This document shows, in pieces, positions 8,274 to 17,040 of a DNA stretch of 64,000 bases. A program made the position numbers and the translations under genes. The first letter of the stretch is position 1, and each line of letters begins with the position of its first letter. The stretch is from Chryseobacterium sp. Marseille-Q5410 (lineage in GTDB: Bacteria > Bacteroidota > Bacteroidia > Flavobacteriales > Weeksellaceae), in the NCBI GenBank assembly GCA_946892665.1, contig CAMPOT010000001.1:2046001-2110000 (forward strand). The letters are read 5' to 3'. The notes below the pieces were generated by a model. That model was not told the DNA's origin. It was given only the letters and a program-made list of their open reading frames with translations, and made no database searches.

Positions 8274-8528
8274 GTTGTTGAATTTTGTTGTGACCAAGAT
8301 ATCCTGAGAGCATTGCCTTGCCTAAAAGCAACTTAAATAGTTTTTGTAAAATAAAGAATCCTAAAGAAAAATGCTTTCAATAGGATATTTAGGTTTATGA
8401 TATTTTAGAATGATGGAGATTAAAAGCGATGAAAATTTGCTTTTATACATCTGTATTCCAAGACAATGGAAAAATAAAAATTAATGAAGAAAAGGATTTG
8501 TTGAATTAAATTTTGTCAATAAAGCGAC

Positions 8529-9449
8529 TCAACTCACGTATTTTGAAAAATTTTGAGCATTAATAGGATTCTCAACAGGATTGTTGTGCTTGTCTTTTGC
8601 TACAACCAATTCGTTGATAATCTTAACTGCTTCGACTTGGGAAATAGAAATTTCACCGTTCTCTTTCTCTTTACATTTCTCCATCAAATTAGTATAGATA
8701 GAGAAAAAATCGAGAATTGGCTGAACACTTACCCCATTTCTTGCAGTTTTAGTAAAAGTGATTTTACCACTTTTTCTTTTACGAAGCAGAAAATCTTCCA
8801 GAATGCTTTCAGAGTCTTTACTGATGAAATAATTACTCATTACATCTGCCAGAATTAGATTAGAGTTATTCTTGATATCAAAAATAAAATCTGATTTTTT
8901 CAGAAGTTCATTGCTTTCCTTTGTAAAATGATGAATTTCACCTGCTACTTCTTTGTGATGCTGCAACTCTTCTAAGATGATTCCTTTAGAATCACGAATC
9001 TCCCTTTTTAATTCTTCAGTCTGAAGTACACCTGCTTCATCGGAAGCTTCACTAAAAACAAAGCGTTCATTATATTTCTTTTTCTGAAATATTTTATAAG
9101 CAGAATAAGGTTTAAAAGGGTGATCCATCTTCACTTCAAACAGAATCAGACAAATTACCTGAAGTATGATGTAAAAAAATATCGAGGTCAGCTGGAGATT
9201 ACTTTGCTTAATTTCTTCCAATAAGGATAAACCCCAAAAAGACGAAAGCAGAAAAGAAGCGATGCACAAACTAAAAACGATAATGAAACGGTCGTTGTTC
9301 CAGTCGTTATACCAGTTTCTTTTCTCAGTAGCAAAATAGTTAATGAAAAAAGGGCTTATTGCAAACCAAAGTCTTCCTAAAATGTAAATCGGAAAAAAAA
9401 TGGTAAGCAAGAAAACCAATAAATAAGCAACTAAATATAGAATACCCAA
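8529..9449 (-). CDS. hypothetical polytopic membrane protein
   Basis: 306 residues from a TTG at 9449; no nearby ATG would keep the first helix. Hydrophobic segments lie near residues 3-22, 28-40, 53-72 and 86-103, so three or four helices are likely. They are followed by about 190 soluble residues with a helical stretch rich in E, K and H (LKREIRDSKGIILEELQHHKEV). No enzymatic motif is recognised. It is the last gene before the tRNA terminator and may be island cargo. Function unknown. Confidence 0.6.
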   Translation of the reverse strand: MGILYLVAYLLVFLLTIFFPIYILGRLWFAISPFFINYFATEKRNWYNDWNNDRFIIVFSLCIASFLLSSFWGLSLLEEIKQSNLQLTSIFFYIILQVICLILFEVKMDHPFKPYSAYKIFQKKKYNERFVFSEASDEAGVLQTEELKREIRDSKGIILEELQHHKEVAGEIHHFTKESNELLKKSDFIFDIKNNSNLILADVMSNYFISKDSESILEDFLLRKRKSGKITFTKTARNGVSVQPILDFFSIYTNLMEKCKEKENGEISISQVEAVKIINELVVAKDKHNNPVENPINAQNFSKYVS

Positions 9450-9499
9450 TTTTCTTTACTAAAAAATAATACCACAAAAATATGTAGAAATAAACCTAA

Positions 9500-9521
9500 A
9501 ATGTTCGTCAAATGTTCGTCA
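9500..9521. repeat. two tandem copies of an 11-mer
   Basis: AATGTTCGTCA occurs twice without a gap, at 9500-9510 and 9511-9521, between the membrane-protein gene and the tRNA terminator. Short direct repeats beside a tRNA gene can be integrase arm sites, but this is only a positional argument. Confidence 0.4.
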
Positions 9522-9532
9522 AAATAAAAAAT

Positions 9533-9562
9533 AAGGGATCTTACATTGCTGTAAAACCCCTT
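9533..9562 (-). terminator. terminator of the tRNA gene
   Basis: On the minus strand AAGGGGTTTTACA pairs with TGTAAGATCCCTT over 13 positions with two G-T pairs and a GCAA loop. A T-rich tail (ATTTTTTATTTTG) follows. It starts six bases after the tRNA 3' end. Confidence 0.75.
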
Positions 9563-9568
9563 TAAAAG

Positions 9569-9642
9569 TGGCCCCACTTGGGCTCGAACCAAGGACTTGA
9601 TGATTATGAGTCATCTACTCTAACCAACTGAGTTATAGGGCC
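9569..9642 (-). tRNA. tRNA with CAU anticodon (elongator Met or Ile2)
   Basis: The 74-nt minus-strand sequence folds into a full cloverleaf. The acceptor is GGCCCTA/TGGGGCC with one T-G pair, the anticodon arm is GATGA-CTCATAA-TCATC, the T arm is CTTGG-TTCGAGC-CCAAG, and the discriminator is A. CCA is not encoded, as is usual in this phylum. Elongator tRNA-Met and lysidine-modified tRNA-Ile2 share the CAU anticodon and cannot be separated safely by eye; the GC-rich acceptor would also suit Ile2. Confidence 0.88.
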
Positions 9643-9699
9643 TTATGAATTTTTTTTGTCTAAAAAATTCTAAAAAAATAATGATCTCCTTTTCTAACT

Positions 9700-9773
9700 T
9701 TCCCTACTGCTTCAAAACGGGACTGGTCTCCCGATTATGAGTCAGCTACTCTAACCAACTGAGTTACAAGGCC
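9700..9773 (-). pseudogene. decayed tRNA copy with CAT anticodon
   Basis: The 5' half is nearly intact: GGCCTTG, a D arm identical to the neighbouring tRNA, and GCTGA-CTCATAA. The 3' side of the anticodon stem has one mismatch. The expected T arm is replaced by unrelated sequence (CCCGTTTTGAAGCAG) and no CAAGGCC closes the acceptor stem. It cannot fold as a tRNA, so I read it as a 3'-truncated copy or the remains of an old insertion site. Confidence 0.6.
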
Positions 9774-9849
9774 AAAAAACTTAGGAACCGAATTCCCTGC
9801 GTTTTTACGAGGTGCAAAAATAAACTTTTTTCTATAGAATCAAAAATTT

Positions 9850-10248
9850 TCAGGGCTTTTCTTGACATAATTCGACCAATACGCCGTTCGTAGATTTAGG
9901 ATGCAAAAAAACCACCAATTTGTTATCCGCACCATCTTTTGGTTCCTCGGAGATAAATTGGAAGCCTTCTTTTTTTAATCTTTCAATCTCATCAAAGATA
10001 TTATCCACCCCAAATGCTATATGATGAATCCCTTCGCCTTTTTTATCAATAAATTTTGCAATAGGACTATCGGGATTAGTCGCTTCCAAAAGTTCTATTT
10101 TGCTATCTCCTAACTCATAAAAAGAAGTAGTAACCCCTTCCCTTTCTACCGATTCTTTTTTGTAATTTTCTTTTCCTAAAAGCCGAGCAAAAAGATGATC
10201 TGAAGTTTCGAGGGATTTTACAGCGATGCCGAGATGTTCTATTTTCAT
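9850..10248 (-). CDS. mce: methylmalonyl-CoA epimerase
   Basis: 132 residues from an ATG at 10248, the normal length for this glyoxalase-fold enzyme. It interconverts the (R) and (S) forms of methylmalonyl-CoA in the propionate/succinate pathway, in the cytosol. The two paired beta-alpha-beta-beta-beta modules are visible, and the metal ligands are H5 (IEHLGIAV), E52 (KIELLEA), H76 (GIHHIAF) and E126 (VLVELC). The segment PDSPIAKFIDKKGEGIHH is typical of the family. Its mutase partner is not in the window. It reads away from rbfA on the other strand. Confidence 0.93.
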   Translation of the reverse strand: MKIEHLGIAVKSLETSDHLFARLLGKENYKKESVEREGVTTSFYELGDSKIELLEATNPDSPIAKFIDKKGEGIHHIAFGVDNIFDEIERLKKEGFQFISEEPKDGADNKLVVFLHPKSTNGVLVELCQEKP

Positions 10249-10360
10249 AGTAAAGAATAATGATATTATTTAATGAATTTAGCAAAAAACCTTACAAATA
10301 TTGCAGATCAGGTCTTCATACATGGGTTTTTAATTCAAACAAAAATAGTAAATTTGCGCC

Positions 10361-10723
10361 ATGAACGAAAGCAACAGACAAAGAAAAGTAGCACAAATCA
10401 TACAGGAAGATTTCGCAGAATTTTTCCGCAAGCAGGCATCAGAAAGTAAACAAACGTTTCTGGTAACGGTATCGGATGTAAAAATAACTCCTGATTTGAG
10501 TATTGCAAAAATTTATTTAAGCATTTTCCCGCAAGAATTCCGCACGCAGATCATGAAGGAAATTAATGAAAATAAGGCGCAATACCGAAATTTCATGGGG
10601 CAGAAAATGGGAAAACAAGTGAGAATTATTCCGGAAATCAACTTCTATTTGGATACTACGCTGGATGATGTAGAGAAAATTGAAAAAGAACTTAGAGGCG
10701 AAGGCGATAATCCTATACTTTAA
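10361..10723 (+). CDS. rbfA: 30S ribosome-binding factor A
   Basis: 120 residues from an ATG at 10361. RbfA is a single KH-type domain that binds the 30S subunit late in 16S maturation and helps in cold adaptation. Typical features are the start NRQRKVAQIIQEDFAEFF, the strand LVTVSDVKITPDLSIAKIYLS and the end VRIIPEINFYLDTTLDDVEKIE. A TAAATTTG box at 10349-10356 lies only five bases before the ATG, so if it is the -7 promoter element the mRNA would be nearly leaderless. The permease gene follows after 30 bp and is probably co-transcribed. Confidence 0.93.
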   Translation: MNESNRQRKVAQIIQEDFAEFFRKQASESKQTFLVTVSDVKITPDLSIAKIYLSIFPQEFRTQIMKEINENKAQYRNFMGQKMGKQVRIIPEINFYLDTTLDDVEKIEKELRGEGDNPIL

Positions 10724-10753
10724 TCAAAATATTTTCCGGTAAAATTTCCTGTT

Positions 10754-11965
10754 TTGAAAAACACTTCATTCTACATCGCAACCCGGTACTTGCTTGCCAA
10801 AAAAGGAAGTACTGCAGTTACCTTTATCACTTGGCTTGCTGCTTTAGCGATGATGGTTGCGGTGACGGCGATGTTTATCATTATTTCGGTTTTTTCGGGA
10901 CTCGAGGATCTCAACCAGGATCTTATCGCTAATCTTCATCCAGATCTTACCGTAAAAAGTAAACAAGGAAAAACAATTCCTGACATTGATAAAGCCACGA
11001 AAATTCTTCAGAGCGAAAAAGAAATTCAGCATTTCTCTAAAGTCATTGAAGAAAAAGTATACATCAATTTCCGGGAAAATGGCGACATTGCGAATTTGAG
11101 AGGGGTGGATTCGGCTTATATCTTGGTAAATCCCATTCATAAAAATATTTTCTACGGTAGCTATCCGAGTTTCAAATATTCCAATGAAGTTCTCATTGAA
11201 AATAAACTCGATAACCGACTTGCCATTCCGATCGGTGAAGGCTCCGAATTCGCAACTTTAATGATGCCCAAACCGGGAACCGGCCTTATCAGCAAAGAAG
11301 AAGATATTTTCAATAAAAGAGAGATTTTTCCATCGGGAGTTTTCCCAGGAAATGATCAGCTCGACAATATGATTATCTCACCGATCGAACTTACTTGGGA
11401 ATTGCTGGATTTGCCAAAAAAATCCGCCTACCAAATTGTGATTAAACTTAATAATCCGGAAAACGCAGATTTGGTAAAGCAAAATCTTCAAAAATTATTA
11501 GGAAACCAATACGATCTGAAAACAAAAGCTGAAGAAAATGCTGCTTTCTGGAAGATGATCAATACTGAGAAACTGTTTATTTATCTGATTTTCGCGCTGG
11601 TAATTTTCATTACGACATTCAATTTGGCTGGTGCGATTATCATTCTTCAACTTGATAAGAAGGAACAGGCAAAATCGCTGATTTCTTTGGGAATGAATTT
11701 AAAATCATTAAGAAATATTTACTTCTACACCGGAGTTTTAATCGTGTTATTCGGTATTTTTAGCGGTTTAATCATCGGCACAGCGGTGAGTTATCTTCAA
11801 ATTAGCACCGGATTTTTCAAGGCAGGAGCCAACACCGATTTGGCTTTCCCGGTTCGGATAAAATTCATCAATTACCTTATCGTAAGTGGAACTGCTGCAT
11901 TATTTGGTTTCGGAATTTCGTGGTTTTTCTCGAAAATCAACCGTTCTTATATTTCCAATAATTAA
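10754..11965 (+). CDS. ABC transporter permease, LolC/E (FtsX) family
   Basis: 403 residues from a TTG at 10754; the sequence KNTSFYIATRYLLAKKGS is the standard start of this family. One N-terminal membrane helix (about residues 20-45) is followed by a periplasmic MacB-like domain of about 220 residues. Three helices end the protein, near 275-300, 320-345 and 370-390, matching the FtsX domain. This topology is that of the LolCE lipoprotein-releasing complex, which extracts lipoproteins from the inner membrane. The ATPase partner is elsewhere. Lipoprotein export is the likely role, but other MacB-type exporters share the fold. A weak hairpin (AAATTCT/AGAATTT at 11964-11981) follows. Confidence 0.85.
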   Translation: MKNTSFYIATRYLLAKKGSTAVTFITWLAALAMMVAVTAMFIIISVFSGLEDLNQDLIANLHPDLTVKSKQGKTIPDIDKATKILQSEKEIQHFSKVIEEKVYINFRENGDIANLRGVDSAYILVNPIHKNIFYGSYPSFKYSNEVLIENKLDNRLAIPIGEGSEFATLMMPKPGTGLISKEEDIFNKREIFPSGVFPGNDQLDNMIISPIELTWELLDLPKKSAYQIVIKLNNPENADLVKQNLQKLLGNQYDLKTKAEENAAFWKMINTEKLFIYLIFALVIFITTFNLAGAIIILQLDKKEQAKSLISLGMNLKSLRNIYFYTGVLIVLFGIFSGLIIGTAVSYLQISTGFFKAGANTDLAFPVRIKFINYLIVSGTAALFGFGISWFFSKINRSYISNN

Positions 11966-12148
11966 ATTCTTATCAGAATTTTTATTGTTTAAAACCATCA
12001 AGCGTATTTGCATTAATTCTATTTAATTTAAAGTTTTTAAGCTTTCTATTCATGATGCAATGTTAAATAAAAATGAAATCCTCAAAAAACAGAACCCTTC
12101 GCTTCGTTTTTTTGTTAACTTTGCCGTCCAATTTTTATTTACTATTTA

Positions 12149-14191
12149 ATGAAAAAATTCACTACTCTTTTGCTTGGCTTGATGTTTTCGATAGCATTGG
12201 CACAGGCTCCTGCCACTTATTATAATGGTACAGAAGGTTTAACCGGAGCAGCACTGAAAACAAAACTCAGCGCGATTATTACTGCCGGACATAAAGACAA
12301 TGGCTATGACGGTCTTTACACAGGATATGTAACCACCGACACTGATCATTACTATGAAAACGACGGTTCTGTTCTCGATATGTACTCGGAAAATCCAACA
12401 GGCAACGATCCTTATACTTATCGACATGGTATTAAAAAATGCGGAAATTATAGTGTAGAAGGTGATTGCTACAACAGGGAACACGTAGTTCCGCAAAGTT
12501 TTTTCAATTCTAAAGCGCCGATGCAATCGGACATTCATTTTATTCGCCCAACCGATGGTAAAGTAAACGGAATGAGAAGCAACTATCCCTTCGGAACCGT
12601 TTCAAACCCTTCTTTTACTTCAAAAAACGGAACTAAAGTTGGTCCAAACACCGCCGCAGGATATTCAGGAACTGTTTGCGAACCGATTGATGAATTCAAA
12701 GGTGATATCGCGAGAATGATTTTCTATTTCGTAACAAGGTATGAAAGCCAACTTGCTGGTTTTTCTACAGGCGGAATGTTAGGAGGATCCGCTTATCCGG
12801 GCCTTCAAACATGGGAAAGAGATATTCTAATGACATGGTCCGCGCAGGATCCGGTTTCTCCTTCTGAAATTGAAAGAAATAACGCAGCTTTTACTTTCCA
12901 AAAAAACAGAAATCCTTTTATCGATCATCCGGAATGGGTACAGCAAATTTGGGGAACACAGGTTGTAGACAATCAAGCTCCTACCGCTCCATCGAATCTC
13001 CAAGTGGTTTCTACTTCAACAAACTCTGCCAACTTAGCTTGGACTGCTTCTACTGACAATATCGCAGTAGCATATTACAAAATTTACTCGAACGGAAATT
13101 TCCATAGCAACGCAAGTTCTAATTCCGCAACGGTTTCTGGCCTGAACCAAGGAACAACTTATAATTTCTATGTGATAGCTGCTGATGCCGCAGGAAATTT
13201 GTCCCCACAAAGTAACACTGCTTCAGGAACTACCTTAATTGATAATCAATCACCTACAGCTCCTACTAATCTAGCAGTAACTTCCGTAGGAACCAACAAT
13301 ATCGCTGTACAGTGGACTGCTTCAACGGACAATATCGGTGTGACGGCTTACGATATTTATGTTAATGGAAATTTGATGGGATCTACATCGGCGACTTCAA
13401 CGAATATCGCAAACTTAAACCCGTTGACAACATACACAATTTACGTAGTGGCAAAAGATGGCGGAAATAACGTATCACCACAAAGCAATTCTGTAGTTGC
13501 AACCACCACTGCTGTGGGAACAAATTGTGGAGATGAAAACTTCGACAGTATTCCTGCAAGCGCTAACACCTACTCTACCTATAACTGGATCAGCAACGGA
13601 GTTTCTTGGACTTCAGAGGACTCCAGAACCGACCAAACTATTAACGGAAAAGCAATTACCATCCGAAACGGATTCCTTACAGCATTGTCTGTACCAAACG
13701 GAATTGCAGATTTAACCGTAACTACCCAATTGAAATTCAGTGGATCTGCAGGAACGTTAAAGATATTGGTAAACGGTGAAGATACCGGAAAAACCATTCC
13801 GTACAGCTCCACCGCCACCACCACAACTGTAACCGGAATCAACGTAGCTGGAACTGTTGAAATTACGCTTCAAAATATCAGCACTACCAACAGAGTTGCA
13901 ATTGATGATATGAAATGGACTTGCTACACTTTAGCTGCCGTAAACGAAAGCGGAATTAACAAAAATGCTCTTTCCATTTATCCAAATCCGGTAAAAAATG
14001 GTGAATTAAATGTTTTCGGTAAAAATTTAAATGCTATCGAAACTGCTCAAATTTTTGATTTCACTGGAAAAATGGTTCAATCGTTCAATCAGCCATTCAA
14101 AAATTCAAGCAAAATTATGTTGAAGAGTTTACCAAAAGGCGTTTATATTCTGAAAGCAGCGAACAGCAGTGCAAAATTCATTGTGGAATAA
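12149..14191 (+). CDS. secreted endonuclease I with FN3 domains and T9SS sorting tail
   Basis: 680 residues. A signal peptide ends near residue 19 (ALAQ). The endonuclease I domain (PF04231) spans about 22-270, with the catalytic motif NREHVVPQSFF at 109-119 and H112 as the likely active histidine. Two fibronectin type III repeats start at DNQAPTAPSNL and DNQSPTAPTNL. A beta-rich region follows, and then the type A sorting domain of the type IX system (ALSIYPNPVKNGELNVFG to GVYILKAANSSAKFIVE). It should be exported to the surface or medium to degrade DNA or RNA, for nutrients or biofilm turnover. A TAACTTTG promoter box is at 12116-12123. Confidence 0.92.
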   Translation: MKKFTTLLLGLMFSIALAQAPATYYNGTEGLTGAALKTKLSAIITAGHKDNGYDGLYTGYVTTDTDHYYENDGSVLDMYSENPTGNDPYTYRHGIKKCGNYSVEGDCYNREHVVPQSFFNSKAPMQSDIHFIRPTDGKVNGMRSNYPFGTVSNPSFTSKNGTKVGPNTAAGYSGTVCEPIDEFKGDIARMIFYFVTRYESQLAGFSTGGMLGGSAYPGLQTWERDILMTWSAQDPVSPSEIERNNAAFTFQKNRNPFIDHPEWVQQIWGTQVVDNQAPTAPSNLQVVSTSTNSANLAWTASTDNIAVAYYKIYSNGNFHSNASSNSATVSGLNQGTTYNFYVIAADAAGNLSPQSNTASGTTLIDNQSPTAPTNLAVTSVGTNNIAVQWTASTDNIGVTAYDIYVNGNLMGSTSATSTNIANLNPLTTYTIYVVAKDGGNNVSPQSNSVVATTTAVGTNCGDENFDSIPASANTYSTYNWISNGVSWTSEDSRTDQTINGKAITIRNGFLTALSVPNGIADLTVTTQLKFSGSAGTLKILVNGEDTGKTIPYSSTATTTTVTGINVAGTVEITLQNISTTNRVAIDDMKWTCYTLAAVNESGINKNALSIYPNPVKNGELNVFGKNLNAIETAQIFDFTGKMVQSFNQPFKNSSKIMLKSLPKGVYILKAANSSAKFIVE

Positions 14192-14217
14192 TCTTATTTT
14201 TCTATTATAATTCATTC

Positions 14218-14248
14218 AAAGACTGGTTTTTTTACCAGTCTTTTTTTT
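14218..14248 (+). terminator. intrinsic terminator
   Basis: AAAGACTGGT (14218-14227) and ACCAGTCTTT (14234-14243) form a 10-bp stem with a T6 loop and a run of T. It ends the endonuclease transcript 26 bases after the stop. Confidence 0.88.
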
Positions 14249-14259
14249 ATTTTTGAGGA

Positions 14260-14988
14260 ATGGAAGAAATAAAATTGGGAATCATCGGGAAAAATATTTC
14301 GTATTCCTTTTCTAAAAAATATTTTGAAGATAAATTTCAGCGGTTGATGTTGAAAAATTATGCGTACGATGTCTACGATTTACAAGACCTTTCCGGAATT
14401 GAAAAACTTCTCGAAACTCCTAATCTATTAGGATTGAACGTTACGATTCCTTATAAGGAAAAAATCATTCCCTATCTCGACGAGCTTAGCGACGAAGCTA
14501 AAAAAACCGGAGCTGTAAATTGTATTTTGATTAAAAATGGCATCAAAAAAGGTTTTAATACTGATGTTTATGGCTTTGAAAAAACTTTGTTGCTTCACCG
14601 AAAAGTATCACACGATTCCGCAATAGTTTTGGGTAATGGCGGTGCTGCAAAAGCTGTTCAATACGTTTTGGAAAAACACCAGATTCCTTACCTAACAGTA
14701 TCCCGAACCACCGAATTGAATTACGAAAACCTCAGTTCGGACATTGTGGCGAAAAACCCTTTAATTATCCAATGTACGCCGGTAGGAACTTTCCCGAATG
14801 TGGATAATTGCGTGAAATTCCCTTTCGAAGGAATCACGGAAAAGCATTTAATAATCGATTTGATTTACAATCCCAACTACACCAGCTTCATTAAAAAAAG
14901 CGCAGAAAAAGGCGCAAAAACCGCCAATGGATTCTACATGCTTGAGCAACAGGCAGAAAAAAACTGGGAAATTTGGAACTTTCAATAA
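14260..14988 (+). CDS. aroE: shikimate dehydrogenase
   Basis: 242 residues, slightly short for AroE (usually about 270), as is common in Bacteroidota. It reduces 3-dehydroshikimate with NADPH in aromatic amino acid synthesis. Visible motifs are the substrate site SYSFSKKYF, the catalytic lysine in NVTIPYKEKI, D in NTDVYGFEKTL, the nucleotide loop GNGGAAKAVQYVL and the end GFYMLEQQAEKNW. The start is an ATG directly after the preceding terminator. The DUF349 gene follows 85 bases later. Confidence 0.93.
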   Translation: MEEIKLGIIGKNISYSFSKKYFEDKFQRLMLKNYAYDVYDLQDLSGIEKLLETPNLLGLNVTIPYKEKIIPYLDELSDEAKKTGAVNCILIKNGIKKGFNTDVYGFEKTLLLHRKVSHDSAIVLGNGGAAKAVQYVLEKHQIPYLTVSRTTELNYENLSSDIVAKNPLIIQCTPVGTFPNVDNCVKFPFEGITEKHLIIDLIYNPNYTSFIKKSAEKGAKTANGFYMLEQQAEKNWEIWNFQ

Positions 14989-15073
14989 AAATAAGTTAAT
15001 TTAGTGCTTTAGTTACCATTATTATTGATGATTAAGAATTTTTGCCTTTTTTAATACTAATAAAACGTTTGCT

Positions 15074-17032
15074 ATGATTACAGAAGATTCAATCTCTGAC
15101 AACAATGAGAAAAAACCTATTACCGAAGAGGTTTCCATCGAAAACAACACAGAAACTCCAGCCGAAAACACGCTAGAAGTACCTGAGGAAAACCCGGAAA
15201 CTCCGGCGGAAGTCTTACAGGAAACTCCTGAACATCAAGCAGATGTAGACACCCAAAAATCAGTAGAAATTCCTACGGAAAAAGTGCTTTCTGAAATCGA
15301 TCCTGAAAAGGCAGACCATGGTGAACCGCACGATTTGCATCAAGGAGACGAAGTGGAATATGTAGCTCATTTGACTTTGCCTGAAGTTTTGCAAGAAATG
15401 GAAGCTCTCATCAATAAAGAAAATGCGGGTGCTTATTTCAAACAATTCAATCAACTGAAGGAGCAAGCGAACCATTTCATTCACGACGAAACAGAGGACC
15501 AAAAAAGCGAGTTTGTTTCAGCAGGAAATCCCGAGGAAAATTTCAGTTTTCATCACCCGATGCAGTCTAAATTATCAAGTTTAATCCAAATTTTCCGTGA
15601 AAAGAATGATGAATTCGCAAAAGTTCAGGAGGAAAATCATCATAAAAATCTTGAAGAAAGGCAAAATATCATTGAACAACTCAAAAATCTTTATACCAAT
15701 ACCGAAGCGGGAACCAATCTTTTCAAAGCGATTCGCGAGATCAAAGAAGCCTGGAAAAATGCCGGACAAGTTGCAAAATCTGAGTTCAAATTACTCAACA
15801 ATAATTATTTCCATCATTTGAATCAGTTTTATCAAATGCTAGACATGAACAAAGAGTACATGGAGCAGGAATATGCTCATAATTTGGAGAAAAGGTTGCA
15901 CATTATTGAAAGAGCGAAAGAATTGGAAAACGAACCAGCAGTACAAAAAGCGCTGAACGAGCTTCAATACTTACATAAACTTTGGAAAGAAGAAGCAGAA
16001 CCGGTTGCCGAGGAATTTAGAGAAAAAACTTGGGAAGAATTCAAGGCTATCTCGAATAAAATTCACGAAAGAAAAACTGAACTTTCCGCACAAATCGATC
16101 AGGAACAGCAAGAAAATCTTGAGAAGAAAAATAAAATCATCCAGGAAATTATTAAAATAAGTAATCCTGAGAAAGAACCTAATCACAATTACTGGCAAAA
16201 TGCTATCAAAAAAATTGAGGATTTAAGAACCGAATTCTTGAAAGCGGGCAGCGTTCCGAGGAAGGAATCCAACCAAAACTGGAATGATTTTAAGGTAAAC
16301 CTCAGAAATTTCAACACCAAGAAAAACGAATTTTATAAAGGCCTTAAAAATAACCAACAGTCCAACCTCGAAGAAAAGCTGAAGTTAATCCAAACTGCCA
16401 AGGACAATAGCCTTTCTGAAGATTGGGAAATTGCCGTTCCACTGTTCAAAAAACTGCAAGAAGACTGGAAAAAAATCGGACATGTTCCGAGAAGCATGAC
16501 CAACAAAGTTTGGGACGAATTCCGTGAAGCGTGCAACACATTTTTCAACAATTATCGTGAGAAAAACAACGCCGTAAGTGACAACTGGAAAGAAAATTTC
16601 AAAAACAAAAAACAACTTCTTGATCAGCTGAAAGAAATTACCGATCAGGAAGGAAGTATTGAAAAAATCGAAGCGATCAAAACAAGTTGGAACAATATCG
16701 GAAAGGTTCCTCGTGAGAAAATCGGCATCAATACAGAATTCAATAAAACGCTTAAAGAAAAACTTAAACTCAACAAAATTTTCGAATTTGATTTGAAAGA
16801 AGAAGGACTTTCTGAAAATCAACTGACCGATAAAGCCAGAAAAATCAAAAACCAAATTGCGGATTTGGAAGCTGAAATCGTGAAGATGGAAAATAACTTG
16901 AGTTTCTTCAGCAATTCGAATCGCGAAAATCCATTATTGAAAGATACTTTCGAAAAAATAGACGAGAAAAAAGCTCAATTAGAAGCGATGAAACAGAGTT
17001 TACACAAAATCGTTTCCGGAGAAAATCAATAA
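15074..17032 (+). CDS. DUF349 domain protein
   Basis: 652 residues. The first 90 are acidic and disordered, with repeated ETP/PEE segments. The rest is almost wholly helical and contains about five DUF349-type repeats, each with a W-x-x-x-G or W-K-x-I-G-x-V-P signature, for example AWKNAGQVAKSEF, EDWKKIGHVPRSM and SWNNIGKVPREK. The last 70 residues look coiled-coil. It has neither signal peptide nor membrane segment. Proteins of this architecture are present throughout flavobacteria, but their role is not established as far as I know. The small secreted-protein gene follows after 8 bp. Confidence 0.85.
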   Translation: MITEDSISDNNEKKPITEEVSIENNTETPAENTLEVPEENPETPAEVLQETPEHQADVDTQKSVEIPTEKVLSEIDPEKADHGEPHDLHQGDEVEYVAHLTLPEVLQEMEALINKENAGAYFKQFNQLKEQANHFIHDETEDQKSEFVSAGNPEENFSFHHPMQSKLSSLIQIFREKNDEFAKVQEENHHKNLEERQNIIEQLKNLYTNTEAGTNLFKAIREIKEAWKNAGQVAKSEFKLLNNNYFHHLNQFYQMLDMNKEYMEQEYAHNLEKRLHIIERAKELENEPAVQKALNELQYLHKLWKEEAEPVAEEFREKTWEEFKAISNKIHERKTELSAQIDQEQQENLEKKNKIIQEIIKISNPEKEPNHNYWQNAIKKIEDLRTEFLKAGSVPRKESNQNWNDFKVNLRNFNTKKNEFYKGLKNNQQSNLEEKLKLIQTAKDNSLSEDWEIAVPLFKKLQEDWKKIGHVPRSMTNKVWDEFREACNTFFNNYREKNNAVSDNWKENFKNKKQLLDQLKEITDQEGSIEKIEAIKTSWNNIGKVPREKIGINTEFNKTLKEKLKLNKIFEFDLKEEGLSENQLTDKARKIKNQIADLEAEIVKMENNLSFFSNSNRENPLLKDTFEKIDEKKAQLEAMKQSLHKIVSGENQ

Positions 17033-17040
17033 ATCGAGTT

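Noticed and set aside
8149..8331. 60-residue minus-strand frame
   Set aside because: It is an out-of-frame shadow of the excisionase-like gene.
8412..8486. 24-codon plus-strand frame in the gap after the HTH gene
   Set aside because: Too short, with no family or context support.
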